Shown here: positions 1 through 13,400 of the stretch, in pieces | How the letters are laid out: each line of letters starts with the position of its first letter | How positions within the stretch are numbered: position 1 is the first letter of the stretch | DNA from: Gyrodactylus bullatarudis | Lineage: Eukaryota > Platyhelminthes > Monogenea > Gyrodactylidea > Gyrodactylidae | Length of the DNA: 64,000 bases | Direction of reading: 5' to 3' | Assembly (NCBI GenBank): GCA_012064415.1 | Contig: SSNU01000247.1 | Coordinates: forward strand, 1,860,629-1,924,628 | Program-made: the position numbers and the translations under genes | The notes under the pieces: model-generated | What the model was told of the DNA's origin: nothing | The model's input: only the letters and a program-made list of their open reading frames with translations | Databases searched by the model: none

Positions 1-2272
1 ATGATAACGATAACAGAATTTTGGACTTGGCTTTCATTCATAAGCGGAGTTCATGGTTTGATTAGAACTCGTATCAACTTATATCCCCTTCCTAAGAATA
101 CATATATGTCCTTATTAAAGGAATACAAGTATTTTTCCCCAATCACTTTTCTATTTGATGCTTCGTAAAAGACGTTTAAAATTTTTTTTCATGTTTTGAT
201 ATGCATAAATCTCATTTTCCCGAATTAACCGGGTTTTTCTCAGGGATCAATCCATTAGCAAAAAGGAGTTTTTCATTCTAGATCATAGCGTGTCTAATAA
301 TTCAAAATTTCTCGTAGTAAAATTCATTGAAAAATGGTGACATGTTCAATTGAAATTATGCTTATCTAAATAAAGGTTTAATAAGAATTTATCGTTCTTC
401 ACTTATTTTCTATCGAATAAGAGTTGAAAATTATGTCTTGTGAACCAAAAAAATATACTTTTGATTTACAATGTATTCCTTTGCTCATCAACAGAGTATT
501 TTCCCAATTAAAGTTATCATCATCATCGATAGTAGCATCTCCTTTCATTCTTGTTCATTGTTCCTATGTACAAAGTACAATTACTTTACTACTTTATTTT
601 TTATCCCATCCATTTCTGTAGTAAACAAACAAATATTCATCATCTAAACACATATATATTTGCGTGTTTATTTACAAATCTACAGATTCATTGTTTCTAC
701 TGCTACTACTGGTCGTCAATCAATCATCCCGTCCATCTCCCCCCCCCATCCATACACACACACACCTATAAAACACACAATGAACTCATCTTCTTTAAAA
801 GTGTAATTATCAGGCAAACTCTTCTTCTTTTGTTTTGTTTCCCAATTTTTAACAAGATCATTCTAGATAAAAATAAATAGAGAAGTAAACCCGATTGACC
901 CTATACGAGGAAAAGACCTCAAACTTTAATCTTACAATCAAAAGTTCAAATTTATCGAATATGAAAGGTGTTCGAGAAGGGGTAGTCAAATTTTCTTCTC
1001 AAATGGCAGATTATTGATTTTAGATCATAATATATAGGTCTAAACGTTTTTTTGTAAAAAAGATTTTATCGATATGTACAGTATAATACATAAATTTAAG
1101 CATTCAATCTGTTATCATTACTTTTTCTTGGTTTAAAAATGGTAAAGCTAGTTAATATGAAGATGGGAATGTATGCTTTTTACAAAATTATGAATTTTTT
1201 CATCAAGAAAACGAATTTGATCAAGAATTTTTGGAATCTAGATCGTAGGATCTGAAGAAAAAAAATTTGAAAAAAATCAAATTTTAAGAAATTTATGGCA
1301 AATTTCAAATCTAGCGATGGCGCCGGATAATTTTTGTTGATTTAAAAGTGAGAGAGTGATAAAAAGTTGTTTTCTAGGATCACGATTAGTCAAAGAAACC
1401 GATTGTGACTATGAAAATTTCAATGGACTCACCAATTTCCAGGGATCTTGAATCATCAAAATTTCATCGATTTTCAAGTAGTGAAAATATTCAAAAATCG
1501 AAATTCGATTTTCACAAGAAGAAGGGCAGATTCTCAAAATCTGAATCAGTATATTTGATTTCTTGATGAAAAAATTCATAATTTTGTAAAAAGCATACAT
1601 TCCCATCTTCATATTAATTAGGTTTATATGATTCAAGTGCAGTGCCGAGAATTAATAACAGTTTATTACATGCTGGATTATATATGAAATTAGTGTAAGG
1701 AAGAATAAAGTTGGGAATAATTTTTTCTGTATCTATCAAACTTGGATGGAAACCGAAATGAATATTTTTCAAGAGCTGGTTAATTTAGCCCCTGACTGTT
1801 TAAAAAGTTCTGTCTGTAAACTCATTAGTTTGATGTAGATTATACCACTGCTTTTTGAGATTACCAGACGATAATATTCTGTATAATTTTGCCCATAATT
1901 TTTTTCCATTGCTTATGGAATCAGTTTACAAAAAATTCTAATTGGGTTTATTACTGTATTAGCCCCAGTTTGAGAATTATTAAATATCGTGAATTTCAAA
2001 CAATTATCTGGATATTCTTTGATATTTATAAACTTAAAAAGCATGAAAAAGAAATCAAACATTGCTCAGATAGTAATTCAGTATTTTATTTGATGAAAAA
2101 AGTCATTGACCTTTATTCTGAGTTTGAAATTTTGTTTATATGGCTATCACCGTAAAACTATCGAATTTACCTATTTAAAATTGTTCCTTTGTATGAATAA
2201 GCAGTAGTCTAATGCATATTAGTGAAGGTAAAATTTTTTCTCTCCTTTGAACTCATACCAATTGTTACTATT
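1..2272. other. TOM1 intron or upstream sequence
   Basis: No coding exon is recognised; I looked for a VHS domain and did not find one. It contains a dispersed repeat segment at about 270-350 (shared with 29355-29420 and, inverted, 54840-54935), short C and CA runs near 740-770, and the foldback repeat listed separately. Confidence 0.5.
1143..1626. repeat. Foldback repeat, 59-bp identical arms
   Basis: The left arm (about 1152-1211) and right arm (about 1557-1616) are reverse complements over about 59 bp, starting TTAATATGAAGATGGGAATG. The tip and inner sequence match the larger foldback family at 43433-44185 and 18252-19453. No target duplication could be recognised. Confidence 0.8.
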
Positions 2273-3836
2273 TTAACAATGTGACCGGCATAGTTGGCAT
2301 CTTTTTCTTTCACCAAACTGGATCCAATGATTCACACCATCTCGACGTACATCGTCGATAGGGACCATGATTCTATGTCTCTTTGTGGGCGGTTCTTGAA
2401 ATGAAGTTTCTAAATTAGCTGATGGTCTTCCTCTTTTCCGCTTTTCGAAATTTCTTTGTAATAAATCGTTGCAGAGGAGCTGAATGAATCTTCTTCTTCT
2501 CACTATGTCCTTCTTCGGTACTTCCTGTACCTTGCATCTTTCTCTATAGACTATGTAAGCATTTACACTGGATGAAACTAGAATTTGCCAGAGAATGTAA
2601 AGGTACCAATGTTTTGACTTGTAAGAAGGTCTATATCTTGAAACCAAAGAATCATGAAGATCGACTCCTCCCATGTAACGGTTATATACGGATACGAAAT
2701 TGGGTCTTTGAACCTTGAGCATTTGTTTTTTTGATTTATCATAACGTTCAACAATATTATAAGGTTCGGAGCTCACAAATGTAGAGATAAGATGTACTGG
2801 TCTCTTGTCGAACCATTTGGATATCATTATGCTGTATTGGCTAGCTACAATTTCATCAATCCGAGTTTTTGAATTCTTCAAAACTTTGTCCTCGCGTAGT
2901 TTTATCTTCGGAAGTCGGTTTTTTCTTATTGTTCCGAGAAGATGATAACCTCTATCCAGGAGCTGTATTGCTAAAGGAATACTGGTAAACAGATTATCTG
3001 CGTAAATCTTGAAATTTTTATGTTCAGGCAAAATTTTGATTAGATTGAGAACAACATCTCCATGGACTCCAAACTTTGACTTGGTTTCCTTGGTAATTGC
3101 TCCTTGATAGAATTCAAAATTGTAGAGATAACCTGATTCCCCGCAAAGAGCCCAAACCTTGATTCCCCAGGGATTTGGCTTTCCACGAATGTATTGTCTG
3201 ACTGGAGATTTATTACCTTGATAAATAGATAAGGTAATTATTTTATTCAATTGATAAAAGTTATCTAAAAGCTCACCTCTGAAGGGAATCATAATTTCAT
3301 CGACTGAATTATTTTCCTCTGGAGTTTTTCTTTGACATTGAGTATTGAATAAATCTATCCACTTACGAATTTTCCAGTATTTATCCCTTTTTTCTTGATC
3401 AGAAACTTCATTGTTGTCAACAAAGTGAAGATTTGACACGATCTTTTGGTAGCGGTTTCTTGACATAACGTTTGAAACTTTTTCGATATTCGTCTCTGAC
3501 TCCCAATACATTCTTACGGCAGGAAGTTTGACTAGTCCCATAAATAAATGCATGCCGAGGATCTTGTAAATTTCATTAATAGAAATATTAGCTGAAATTC
3601 CAGATTTTTGAACCGAGTTGTTCAGCATTTTCGGGCAACGGAACAAATGTAGAATCTGAAGGAACAAATTTTTTCCTCGACCATTTGATACCACTATCTG
3701 TAAATTCTTCTGCGTCTTCTTCTTCTTCGTCGATTTCTTGGCGATCCAAATAATCTATTTCATCCAGACAAGATTCATCACTATCGAAGTTTTCTAAATC
3801 TGATTGATCTTTTTCAAGATACTCTGCGAATGACAT
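2273..3836 (-). pseudogene. piggyBac transposase with frameshift and early stop
   Basis: A DDD transposase of the PGBD/piggyBac family. The N-terminal acidic segment (MSFAEYLEKDQ, 3588-3836) and the main body (2273-3694) lie in different frames, so there is a frameshift near 3600-3690. Catalytic Asp motifs are visible in order: NNSVDEIMIPFRGE, YADNLFTSIPLA and NRYMGGVDLHDS. The C-terminal Cys-rich domain is cut after its first pair (RCQLC): a TAA stop at 2273-2275 is followed by further in-frame residues resembling the lost part. The element therefore cannot encode a complete active enzyme. It lies within or upstream of TOM1 in opposite orientation. Confidence 0.9.
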
Positions 3837-4246
3837 TATAAATTATGAGCAAACACCTCGATTCATAATATATACAAAACTTCAGACAAGACAAGATATT
3901 TTGGTAATCAAACCAGATAGTTACAAAACTTTTTTTTAATATAAAATTATACTATTTTTTTGTTTATATAAAAATCTGCATTACCTAAAGCCCTCTTTCA
4001 CTGTTATTTTTATCAAAATTTAGTTTAGTAACTATTTATTTGTCTAGAAACCATCTTTTAAGATTTTCAAGCTGGATTTTTTCAATGTTGAAGTGGCTTA
4101 GTAACACGAAGTATGATGTCATCATGTGTATAATTTTTTCAGCTTTCTTTTGGTTAAAAATCATTGAAATATCAAAAATTTTAAGAGAGATATTATCATT
4201 TGAAGGATATGTGATAGTAATAACCCAAAAGGACTTTAAGGGTTAA
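2273..4246 (-). mobile_element. piggyBac-type transposon, decayed
   Basis: A DNA transposon of the piggyBac superfamily, coding on the - strand. The right end at 4242 reads GGG followed by TTAA (4243-4246), the superfamily's signature: an element ending in CCC/GGG inserted at TTAA. The terminal segment 4209-4242 recurs at 35428-35463, which supports it being a true end. The left end beyond the transposase stop was not located, so the start given here is only the end of the coding frame. Confidence 0.75.
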
Positions 4247-5253
4247 TTAGGTAATGTAATATATCCAGATAATTTTTAGAAAAGAAAAAATCATCCAACG
4301 TTGTAATAATACTCATTTTTCCTATAATCTTCTAAGGACATCGTATAAAAAAGAATTTCACGATTAGACTTATTTTTAAACCTATTCAAAGGTCGAGATA
4401 AAAGGTTTTAATGATTTCGTGGTAAGAATTCATTGAAAATTGCGTGTCAATTTGAAAATATCAAACATGAATATCTTAAAATTTAATGGAGAAGATTTTT
4501 CGGCCCAGAAAATAATGCTTGAAACTTTTCATGCTAGACATATACCATATATCGATAAAAAATATTGATAGAATGAAAAATAATCCAACTTTACGAAAAG
4601 ACTCAGTAAATTTTTTGACTAAGAATGCATATCTCCGGACCCAGAGAGGTTTAAGAATTGCAATTCCTATTGGAAGATATTTTACCAAACTGAGGTTCTA
4701 AATTTAACCCTTCATTATAATTGATCACATTCATTCCCCATATTAATATCAAAGGAATTCTGTACTTTTAGCAAACAAAGCAATCCAGAATTGCAAGTTG
4801 GAATTATTAAAAATCTGCCAATTTGGAAATATCCAACTTAGGACAAGACTCCTCTCTTTCATTCTCTCCTTTATCAATAAATTGAAATGACAAATAACAC
4901 ACTCTCAGATATCTAATGGATACATTCATTTGCAAATGGGTTCACTATACATTTTCAACTCTATATTTAGATGGATTCTAATGTGTATTTTACTGTTACT
5001 TTTCTTGATTTTTGAAAGTCTTTCTCTCCAGATCAATATTTTTCTGTCTACAATGTAGACTCTACATAACCAAAAAACACACACACCCTCTATTCTAGTC
5101 TCCCCCCCTCCTCAACCACACACATAAACATTAAAATCAGTCTACCTCATAGTGTGGGGAGGATAAAGTAACTCTAATCTTGTTTTTTGCTTCATTCAAT
5201 TTTTTCTGTCTCGATTATTCTCGAGTCTATTTCTTGAAGGTAATAACTTATTA

Positions 5254-5869
5254 CTAATGAGTAGCGCGACCAAAATGCCTTTTTTGCCTTTTTTGAGAGT
5301 GAGTCTAAAATACTTTGAAAATATTAAAAATTCAGTCCTTTTATTTCTAAACCTATTAATAAGAGAAATAAGTTTGCCTTTTTTGCCTATTTCGAGGAGG
5401 CTTGCCTTTTTTTTGCCTTTTTTAAAAAGGATTGCTTTTTCATTTTTTTCAAGGATTGTGCAAATTTTTTATCCCTTGTTTATCTTGATCTTAAATTTTC
5501 ATTTTCTGAATCTAATTTTAGGGGGGACTCGGTAAACAGCCAATAGAAATGGCTTATCCAACTCAACATCTCAATCTCATTCTATTCACTTGAAAGGCTT
5601 GAAGAATTGATTAATTTTTTTAAATCACTACTTGTGAGAGATATTCGATTATATGAATATACCTTTAATGCTTTACTATGTTGTTAAAGCTACTTTTTGG
5701 ATTTTCAATGAGATCTCCTTTAAGTCCGCTTTCAGCAGATATCTTCTTGGGATGCTTCTCGTGAGAAACATTCGATTTTATGAATTTTCCTTTTTTTGCC
5801 TTTTTCAGAATTAAAAATTGCCTTTTTTCATCATAAAGTATGCCTTTTTCTGGTCGCCCTACTAATGAG
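5254..5869. mobile_element. Non-autonomous hAT element, 600 bp, with 8-bp target duplication
   Basis: The element spans 5262-5861. Its ends are inverted: the left reads TAGCGCGACCAAAA and the right, reverse-complemented, TAGGGCGACCAGAA. CTAATGAG is duplicated perfectly at 5254-5261 and 5862-5869. Eight-base duplications with YAGNG tips are characteristic of the hAT superfamily. The interior has no transposase and is dominated by repeated GCCTTTTTT blocks near both ends; the 92-codon open frame across it is low-complexity and probably not a gene. Confidence 0.85.
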
Positions 5870-6134
5870 TGTAAATGAAAGATTCCAGGATTCGTATCAA
5901 GTCACTGTTGCTCTGTTTTATAAATTTCGACAATTTTGAGCCTACGAAATCGACTTAAAATCGACATTTTTCCTTGGTAAATTACAATTACATAAAATTT
6001 ATTTATATTCAATTGCATTCTTTGATTGTCAGTCTTGAATTTATTGTTCTTTGTTAGAATATGCTTCAGCATTGAGAAAGTCCACTCTAAGCATACCAAC
6101 CGCTTATGGATGACTAAGGAACGAGATATGGGCG

Positions 6135-6509
6135 TCATCCCAACTGCCCAATTACTCTAATTAACAAGACCTCCTTTTTCTTTACTCCAACAGGGATATT
6201 TATTTGACTATAACGTTGTTCGCTTGCTGCCTGACTATGTTGTATTCTGGCTTGTCTATCTATATAAAAAGAAAAAGGAGAGAAAGGTGTAGTATTTCTT
6301 AAAAAATAAGGATTATAAAAATTACAGTGATTGTTATAGTAATCAGAATTATTAGAGTAATAACTCTGATAATATAATTCATCACTTGAAAGAACATTAA
6401 AATTAAGATTAGAATAAAAAACATTTAGATTACCCTGATAAAAATAGTTAGGACTCACACAATATTTCGAATACATGTCGTATTCTTCTTCTGGCGTGAG
6501 ATTTTTCAA
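6135..6509 (-). CDS. Unrecognised Tyr/Asn-rich ORF, 124 codons
   Basis: I do not recognise this protein. It starts MKNLTPEEEYDMYSKYC, passes through a Tyr/Asn-rich core (SYYSNNSDYYNNHCNFYNPY) and ends VIGQLG. The first part lies in the spacer of the inverted repeat and the rest in its left arm. The mirror copy on the + strand (6475-6768) shares the core and differs by one substitution near NPYF and two in-frame indels, then diverges after EQRYSQ. In-frame indels hint that the sequence was once coding, but low complexity and lack of homology keep confidence low. Confidence 0.3.
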   Translation of the reverse strand: MKNLTPEEEYDMYSKYCVSPNYFYQGNLNVFYSNLNFNVLSSDELYYQSYYSNNSDYYNNHCNFYNPYFLRNTTPFSPFSFYIDRQARIQHSQAASEQRYSQINIPVGVKKKEVLLIRVIGQLG

Positions 6510-6692
6510 AAAACTTAAGAACTTATATTGTCAGAGTTATTACTCTAATAATTCTGATTACTATAACAATCACTGTAATTTTTATAATCCTTATTTTTCA
6601 AGAAATACTACACCTTTCTCTTTTTATATAGATAGACCAATACAAGCCAGAATACAACATAGTCAGGCAGCAAGCGAACAACGTTATAGTCA
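6204..6692. repeat. Near-perfect inverted repeat, arms about 165 bp
   Basis: The left arm 6204-6372 and right arm 6529-6692 are reverse complements with about two substitutions and two indels of 9 and 6 bases. The spacer is about 155 bp. Both arms carry the same Tyr/Asn-rich reading frame pointing outward on opposite strands. Transcribed through TOM1 it would form a long hairpin. Confidence 0.9.
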
Positions 6693-6768
6693 ATCTATGC
6701 CGAACAGCTCCCTGAAGAACTACTTGGTTCAAAATTATGATATTTATTTATCAATTGTTTCACATTAG
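6475..6768 (+). CDS. Mirror copy of the Tyr/Asn-rich ORF, 97 codons
   Basis: The + strand counterpart of the frame at 6135-6509, sharing about 55 residues of the core inside the right arm. The start region and the end (NSSLKNYLVQNYDIY) have no match in the other copy. It could be a partial inverted duplication rather than a functional gene. Confidence 0.2.
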   Translation: MSYSSSGVRFFKKLKNLYCQSYYSNNSDYYNNHCNFYNPYFSRNTTPFSFYIDRPIQARIQHSQAASEQRYSQSMPNSSLKNYLVQNYDIYLSIVSH

Positions 6769-7238
6769 ATCTATCTTATAATAAAAGCTAATTTGAGTTT
6801 GAAATTGATTTCTAGGATCAAGGATTAGTTCTCATTGCTTTTACATAAATCTTGAAGTAGTAATTAATCTTTATAGAATTTGAATTCAATTATCGCAATA
6901 GTGCTGCTGTAACTTCAGTAACTTCGAAAAAAACACAAAATGTACATTTCTTAGAGGATCATCAGTGGGGTAATCCTTTGAAAACCCTTATTTGATGAAC
7001 TTTTGGATATAACGTTCCTTTAATTTCTTTGTCTATCTTTCTGATTCAGTATATTTTGGTTTCCTTCTTTTTTTCAAGTTGAAATGTCTCGTTTTCAGTT
7101 TTAGCGCAAAATGTCAACAGAAATTCTAATTATACATGTTTTATTTTACTCTTTAATGATGATTGTAACGTTTTACTTGGGATATTTCTCCCATCTCTAT
7201 CTATACAAATAATGAATTTATTTTTCTCGAATTATCAG

Positions 7239-7449
7239 GTGATTCCGACTAGTCGTCTCAAATCAGATCCACACATCATGAATCAAGTCCAACAACAGCA
7301 AAAGGAAAAGTTGGCCAACGGGGCTAAAATTGTCCATCTCCAACCAATTCAAACAGTCAACGGAAGCAAGATTAACTATGCTCAGGTTATCACAAAAAAT
7401 CCATCACCCCAGAATATACCCAAAAATCAGATTTATGCTTCTTACTCTT
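7239..7449 (+). CDS. TOM1: TOM1-like exon a (linker before GAT)
   Basis: The acceptor reads ttatcag and the donor gtgagt. The exon encodes 70 residues plus one base, starting VIPTSRLKSDPHIMNQ, with a Gln run and no recognised domain. It corresponds to the linker between VHS and GAT in TOM1. The reading frame enters in phase 0, so a further upstream exon must end on a codon boundary. Confidence 0.75.
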
Positions 7450-10400
7450 GTGAGTCCTGTAATTTTTCTTAACAACTAAGTATTCTTTAAATATACATTT
7501 CTAGCAGTTAATCTATTGTCTAGAAACATTTTCTTTCACTTCATTCTGACTTGATGAATTAAAAATGTTTGAATTTAATTCGTAGATAGATTGAAAAACA
7601 TTTCCTGCAATCTTCTCTACCCTTTATTATTTGCATGATTGAAATATACAGAGTGTTAAAACAAAAAGTCTGTAATTGAATTTGGTATGACATTCTTGAA
7701 ATTCCTGTTATATGTTATTACTGGATTACGTGTGCAGATTTTCATATATACACAATATTTATATTCCATTATAGGATTAATGCATGGTATTTTTAAACTT
7801 GCCTTGTTTCCTTTCGAAAAAAATGACAAAAAATTCAACTTGCTCCCCTTGCATATTTCTGTAACCTGTAGTTGATATAGAAGTCTCTCTTATGAAATCT
7901 TTCTTCTAAAGAAATAAACTCTTCTGTGTCTATAGTCATCATTAATTATTCCCGTGTCAATTTTCAAAGAGGAAGTTATTTACAGAAGGATTTCATGTAA
8001 CTCTGTCGGCAGATGAATTTAATAGTAAACACGCAAGGTCAAATTTAATTGGTTGGAATAGAACCAAACGGAATAGAATCAAAGAAAATTACTACTCCAT
8101 TGTAAAGGGGATGGTTGTATATGGTATGAATGCGCTGGGTTTAACAATTCCATACTGCAAGTTCTATTCTTGGCAGTAGGAGGCAGTAGTACTTATGACA
8201 AATTTCTATTAATTATTTCCCATAGCTCACGCAATATTTGTACACATACTTTAACATTCTATTCGTGATATAACTCTTAGTTTATATCAATCTATCTGGT
8301 GCCTTTCAGGAGATGAAAGTGCCTCTTTTGAATTCTCTATATTCTCTAAAGTATATTTCATCTTGAATACTCTCCTCAAAAATATATATGCAATACATAA
8401 TAATAAGAGCTGCAACATTCGACTTTTTTTCATCGTCAAGAGGATATTCACCTCTATATACAATTAAAAGTAATGTTTATTCAAAATTTTTTTTTCAAAT
8501 CTAAATAAATCAGCATGAAACTTTACAGGGAAATTTTTGATCATTGTTTTAAATATTCCCATGTGACGTTATAGAAATGAACGTGCGTCTTTTTCTCTTA
8601 ATTCTCACTTGGATTTGCCATGTTAGCTTAAGAAATTTGTTACTTCTGTCACATTAACATTTTTTCAAACTCTTTAATTCCAAGCCCACTTGGAATTCTC
8701 GCTGATTGTTGAAAAGAAAGAACAAAAATAGGCAGTTTCTTGAACTTTTAGACTGATATTCTCCAAGGCAAAATCTTAAAAAAAAGTGTCCTAAAATCTT
8801 TTTTCGAATCCATTAAGCGACCGAACCAATCAAAGGATCTTAATCTTTTGCTATTCACTCAAACCAGACGAAAAATTACCTTCATCTGAGAAAACTTGCA
8901 CAGCATCTGGGACTTGTCACGTTGGTTTTTTCAGTATCGAAAGTTTTAAAACTCAAGTCTCACACTCAAGATTTGTGCTTTCCCGCTCTTTTTTTCGAAA
9001 AGTCTTGTAAATTCAAAGTTCTAGCATTCTAGGCGATTTGTTTAGAAAGAATTTCAGGAAGTACAGTTTTTTGTCCTGTCCTATGCAAGTATCCCTGCAA
9101 GAGTACTCACAGTTTCCCTCCGTTGTTTTTCCGGGAATATCAAATTGATCTCGAATTATACATCGTGTGTGTCTATTGTCAACAAGTCTGGAGATTCTTT
9201 TCCTACTCCTTATAACTCTCGTTCACTCTTTGTTGTTTACTTTTTTTCGTTTCGCTTAAAAGAAAAGAATAAATACAAATCATCTACATTTTTTTCCACT
9301 CACCACTTGAATGAATTATTTTCGAATGAAATAAAGCAAAAACTACATAAAATCAATAGTACTAGAATAATTGTAGCAAGAATGAATGAAAAAAAACAAA
9401 GACTATCTCTTTTTGTAATATAATTTCCATTTGAGATGTAGAGATGTATAGTAGAGAGTGATGGAAAAAAAGAGGGAAAACTTTCTTTGCTCTGATCTCT
9501 ACACATATATAAAGATATTCTTCTGATTAAATAAATGAATGTATGTGAACTTTTTTAATATTTTCATATTACAAAATTTCTTACGAATTCGAATTTATCC
9601 ACTGGTGATTCTCAAAGACATTCTTAATTCTGTGTAGCTTTTCATTATTTTACGTCAGTATAAAAATTAATTTTTTTAGAGAAATATAAATTTTGGTAGG
9701 TCTTATCAATCTTTAATCCTGGTTCAATGAAAATATTGTTAATGAAATTGTAAAATTCTTGAAACACTTCCAGTTGATGAAAAACCAATAAACTTTTCTG
9801 TGATTAGCTGAAGAAGAGAAAAATTAAAAATCAATTATGCCAAGGTCATGTGAAATTATTGCCTCAATTGTCCCACGATTCTGAGGTGGAAACCCTCGGC
9901 TTAAGCATTTTTTGGTCTTTCATCAATTAGAGGTGATTCAAGAATTTTACAATTATCTAACGCATACAATATTCAAATTTTCGAATAGTTTCTCAATTAA
10001 TTTTACTACGATAAAAATTCTTAATATTACAATGGTCTGAACTAGGAAAGAATAAATTTCCTTGATGTATATCTCACAATTTTTTTACAATACATCACTT
10101 TCCCTGTAAAAATAGAATAACAAGAATGATAGATAGAACAAATAAATGTCACACGTACGCACATACTTACAGACATATTCCTAGGTTGAACGTAACGTTG
10201 AGCAAATAGGAATGAATCAACATGAATTATTCATAACTCTTTTATTGATGTGTGAATAAATATGATACTCTTAAAGTTTACTATATTAGCCTTTAGTGAC
10301 TGCTCACTCCTTTCATTTTGTCTGTACACAAGATGGGATTGTAGAGAAACTCTACTTGATTTTAAAAATCTGAATCTAAATCCTGTGAAGTAGTTTATCA

Positions 10401-13400
10401 CAATGTGTCTGATAATTTTTTCCATTTAATCCTAAACTGCTAGTCTTCTCTTAGGGCTGTTATCTTAAAGTTCAAATTATTATATTTTGGCGTTAGTTTC
10501 TAGACTTTTTGAGGGTCTACTCCAGATCACGACAGATCATAGGGGTAAATGGCGGGAACAAGAAATTTAAGAGCTGATCTTTACCAGTTGATCTTATTCA
10601 TAACGAAAATCAAAGTTTTACACTACCTAAATATTGCTTAGTCGAGATTACTTGGAATCCAGATCGTATCCCCCAATTTTGTTATAGGTTTTTATGTTTT
10701 GCTAAAAGACTTAATCGAATTACAGCTTTAGTTCATCTTCTGCCCTAATTTCATAAGTACAGGGAAAGTATTGACATCAAAATAAATCAATGCTAGGGCT
10801 CAATGTATTAATGCTCGAAAGAGATCTGGCGAAAATTCACTCAATGATAGGCTAGCTAGCTGTTCTCTCTCTTTCAAATAATAATAAGAACAGTGGGAGA
10901 AAATTTCAATATGGAATTTACCCCCCTGACTAAAAGGAGAGTTTTAATTTCTGTAGCAAAGGTCAACTCAAAATGGATAGCCTACAGGAGGGAGAAAAAA
11001 ATAAAACTATCAAAGAGAAAGAGAGAATGATGATAAATTGAATTAATAACCAAGATCCAGAGACTAATTTTGTACTCCCCTGAGGGATTTATTTCCCAAC
11101 ATCAAATGTACTCACTGAAATTGACCAGTTAGTTGAGTTAAATGTTTAAAGAATTCTCTTCATTTTTTATTTAAGGATATAGAGACACATTCTTCACCCC
11201 TCTCCCCCATTTTTTGCCCAATTTTCAGGGGAAATATTTTTTCATATAAATATTCATTTTCATCTATCCATTTAGAAGTTTAGTACATATGTTAGAAGCT
11301 GTTATTAAATGAATAGAAGTAGCTTTTTTCGCCTATAGAATCAATAAAGATCTTTCTTTACTTGAATGAGACATAAAAGTCATGGCTGGTCAAGATTTTC
11401 AAAGCACTTTTTCAATATAAATTATACAAAGTCAGTAAGAATTGAATCACTCATCTCTAAAGATATAAAGCTGCATAAAAAACAGAAGAAAGACTGGTTC
11501 CAACTTTAGGCTAGAAGAAGGAAACTGTTTTTTTTTCTTTTTAAATTATAACAAAAGAATTATATTCTTTAATCTGAAATTTGAACAGACTTGAATAGTT
11601 CATCAATTAAGAAATACATTGATAGGTGCGGTTGCGAGGTGAATGAAAGTAATTTCAAGATAATTTGTAAGAATTCAAGCGATCAAAGTATGGACCTTAA
11701 AATCAGAGAGAAATTTTATATCATGAAGGAAGATCCAAGTCGATGTATCCAAAATAACACACAATTTAGAACTACCATGGCCCAATTGATTTTTAATTTT
11801 TCTTTTCTACCTACTAGAAAAGTTTTTTGGTTTTCCATCAATTGGAATTGCTCAAGAGAAATTTTTTACAATTTTCATTCAAAACAATTTTATTAAATAT
11901 TGAACCAGGAATTTAAACTGCTTTTATTCTCAAGGAATATTTAAACCTCGTATATTTTTTAAATTTTTTGTGACAAGATATAGTTAAATAGCCTCAACTT
12001 CTATTCCTTTTAAGTAAATCTACGGTGCTTCATTGGTGATATGATTGTTGTTAGTTCCTCGCAGAACTCGCAGCCACAGAGTTTACATAAAATAAGTCCT
12101 AGATATATCTTTACAGCCAAAATTTCATTCTTGATTTTATGACTAGAGATATGTGTGACCCAAAAGCACAAGCAACATGCAAGACTAGGTTGTGAAGACT
12201 AATGAAATTTCAAACCTCAAGATTGTTTTGAATCGTTGATTTTATGCCCAAAAACAGACCAAGTTTAAATCCCAAATTTGGCGAAATTCTCGTTTTTACC
12301 CTTGAACCTAAGAAGATTTTGGTATAAGAAATATAAAGAGAATTATAATCTTTAAGATGCTTGAGAACATTGGTTTTGAGCCATCTTGGTAATGTATTGA
12401 AAAATTTAAGAAGATGATGCCAGTTATCTCACAAGTGAAGCCTTTACTTCGGGCATACTCATCATCAGTGTGATACAAACCGAAAGAGAGACATGGTTTT
12501 TATTGTTCTTTAATTATAATCATGAAAAAAGATGACTGTATTCTTCTTTCCTTCCATTTACATCCATATACATATATATATCTATGAACTGCAATAAAAC
12601 ATTGAAAAAATGGGGGATATTTTTTCTATTGCATTCATCTATTCCACACAGGCGAGGGATGTGAAAAGTCATTCTTCAAAAGACAATTTCAATCCTTATT
12701 TTTACATACACACACACACACTGAGCTGATACCCATATATAATAAAAGCTATATAAATTTGTACTACACACTATAGAGAGTGAGTGAAGTACCCTTTGAA
12801 GGGAGAAAAATAATAAATCGAATTGACATCAACAATCTCTCTCAATCTGCAATATATAAGGACACTCAAAATACACACTACATTATCCTAATAATATTGA
12901 TAATAGTAATAATAAGGCAAATGTGTTTTTTGTGTACGCACGTTTTATCTCTACATTTTCATTAATTTTCACTCTTTTGTTAAAAAAAAACTTTTCTTTT
13001 CTGTGCAAAATCGGAAAAGATGAAATTTTAGTCAAGTTATTTACAATAATTCCCGAATCAACAATTCACTCTTTCATTCTTTGCTGGAATCTGACCAGGT
13101 CTTACAAAAGTCCAACTTTATCGATTTATTATGCACTTAGGGAATTTTCACAAACCTCGTATTTTTACTTCTTAGTAGGATGTAAGATTTCCATTAACAT
13201 TCATCCGTACAATGATTCATTTTCGTCTTTGCTGAATGCTATGAATTAAATCAGTGATCAAAGAAAATAAATCATCGTTCAAAATTTATCTCTATTGCTC
13301 TCATATCTTATTTTGTATTATTTCACTATCAAGATATCCATCAATTAAAATTATTAACGAAAAAATTATGTTCAAAGAGATATGTTGAGAATCATTTGGA

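Noticed and set aside
2160..2272. Left terminal repeat of the piggyBac element
   Set aside because: No sequence matching TTAACCCTTAAAGTCC was found on this side, so no boundary is claimed.
5257..5535. 92-codon Phe/Leu-rich frame
   Set aside because: It is a translation of the GCCTTTTTT repeats of the hAT element and has no homology.
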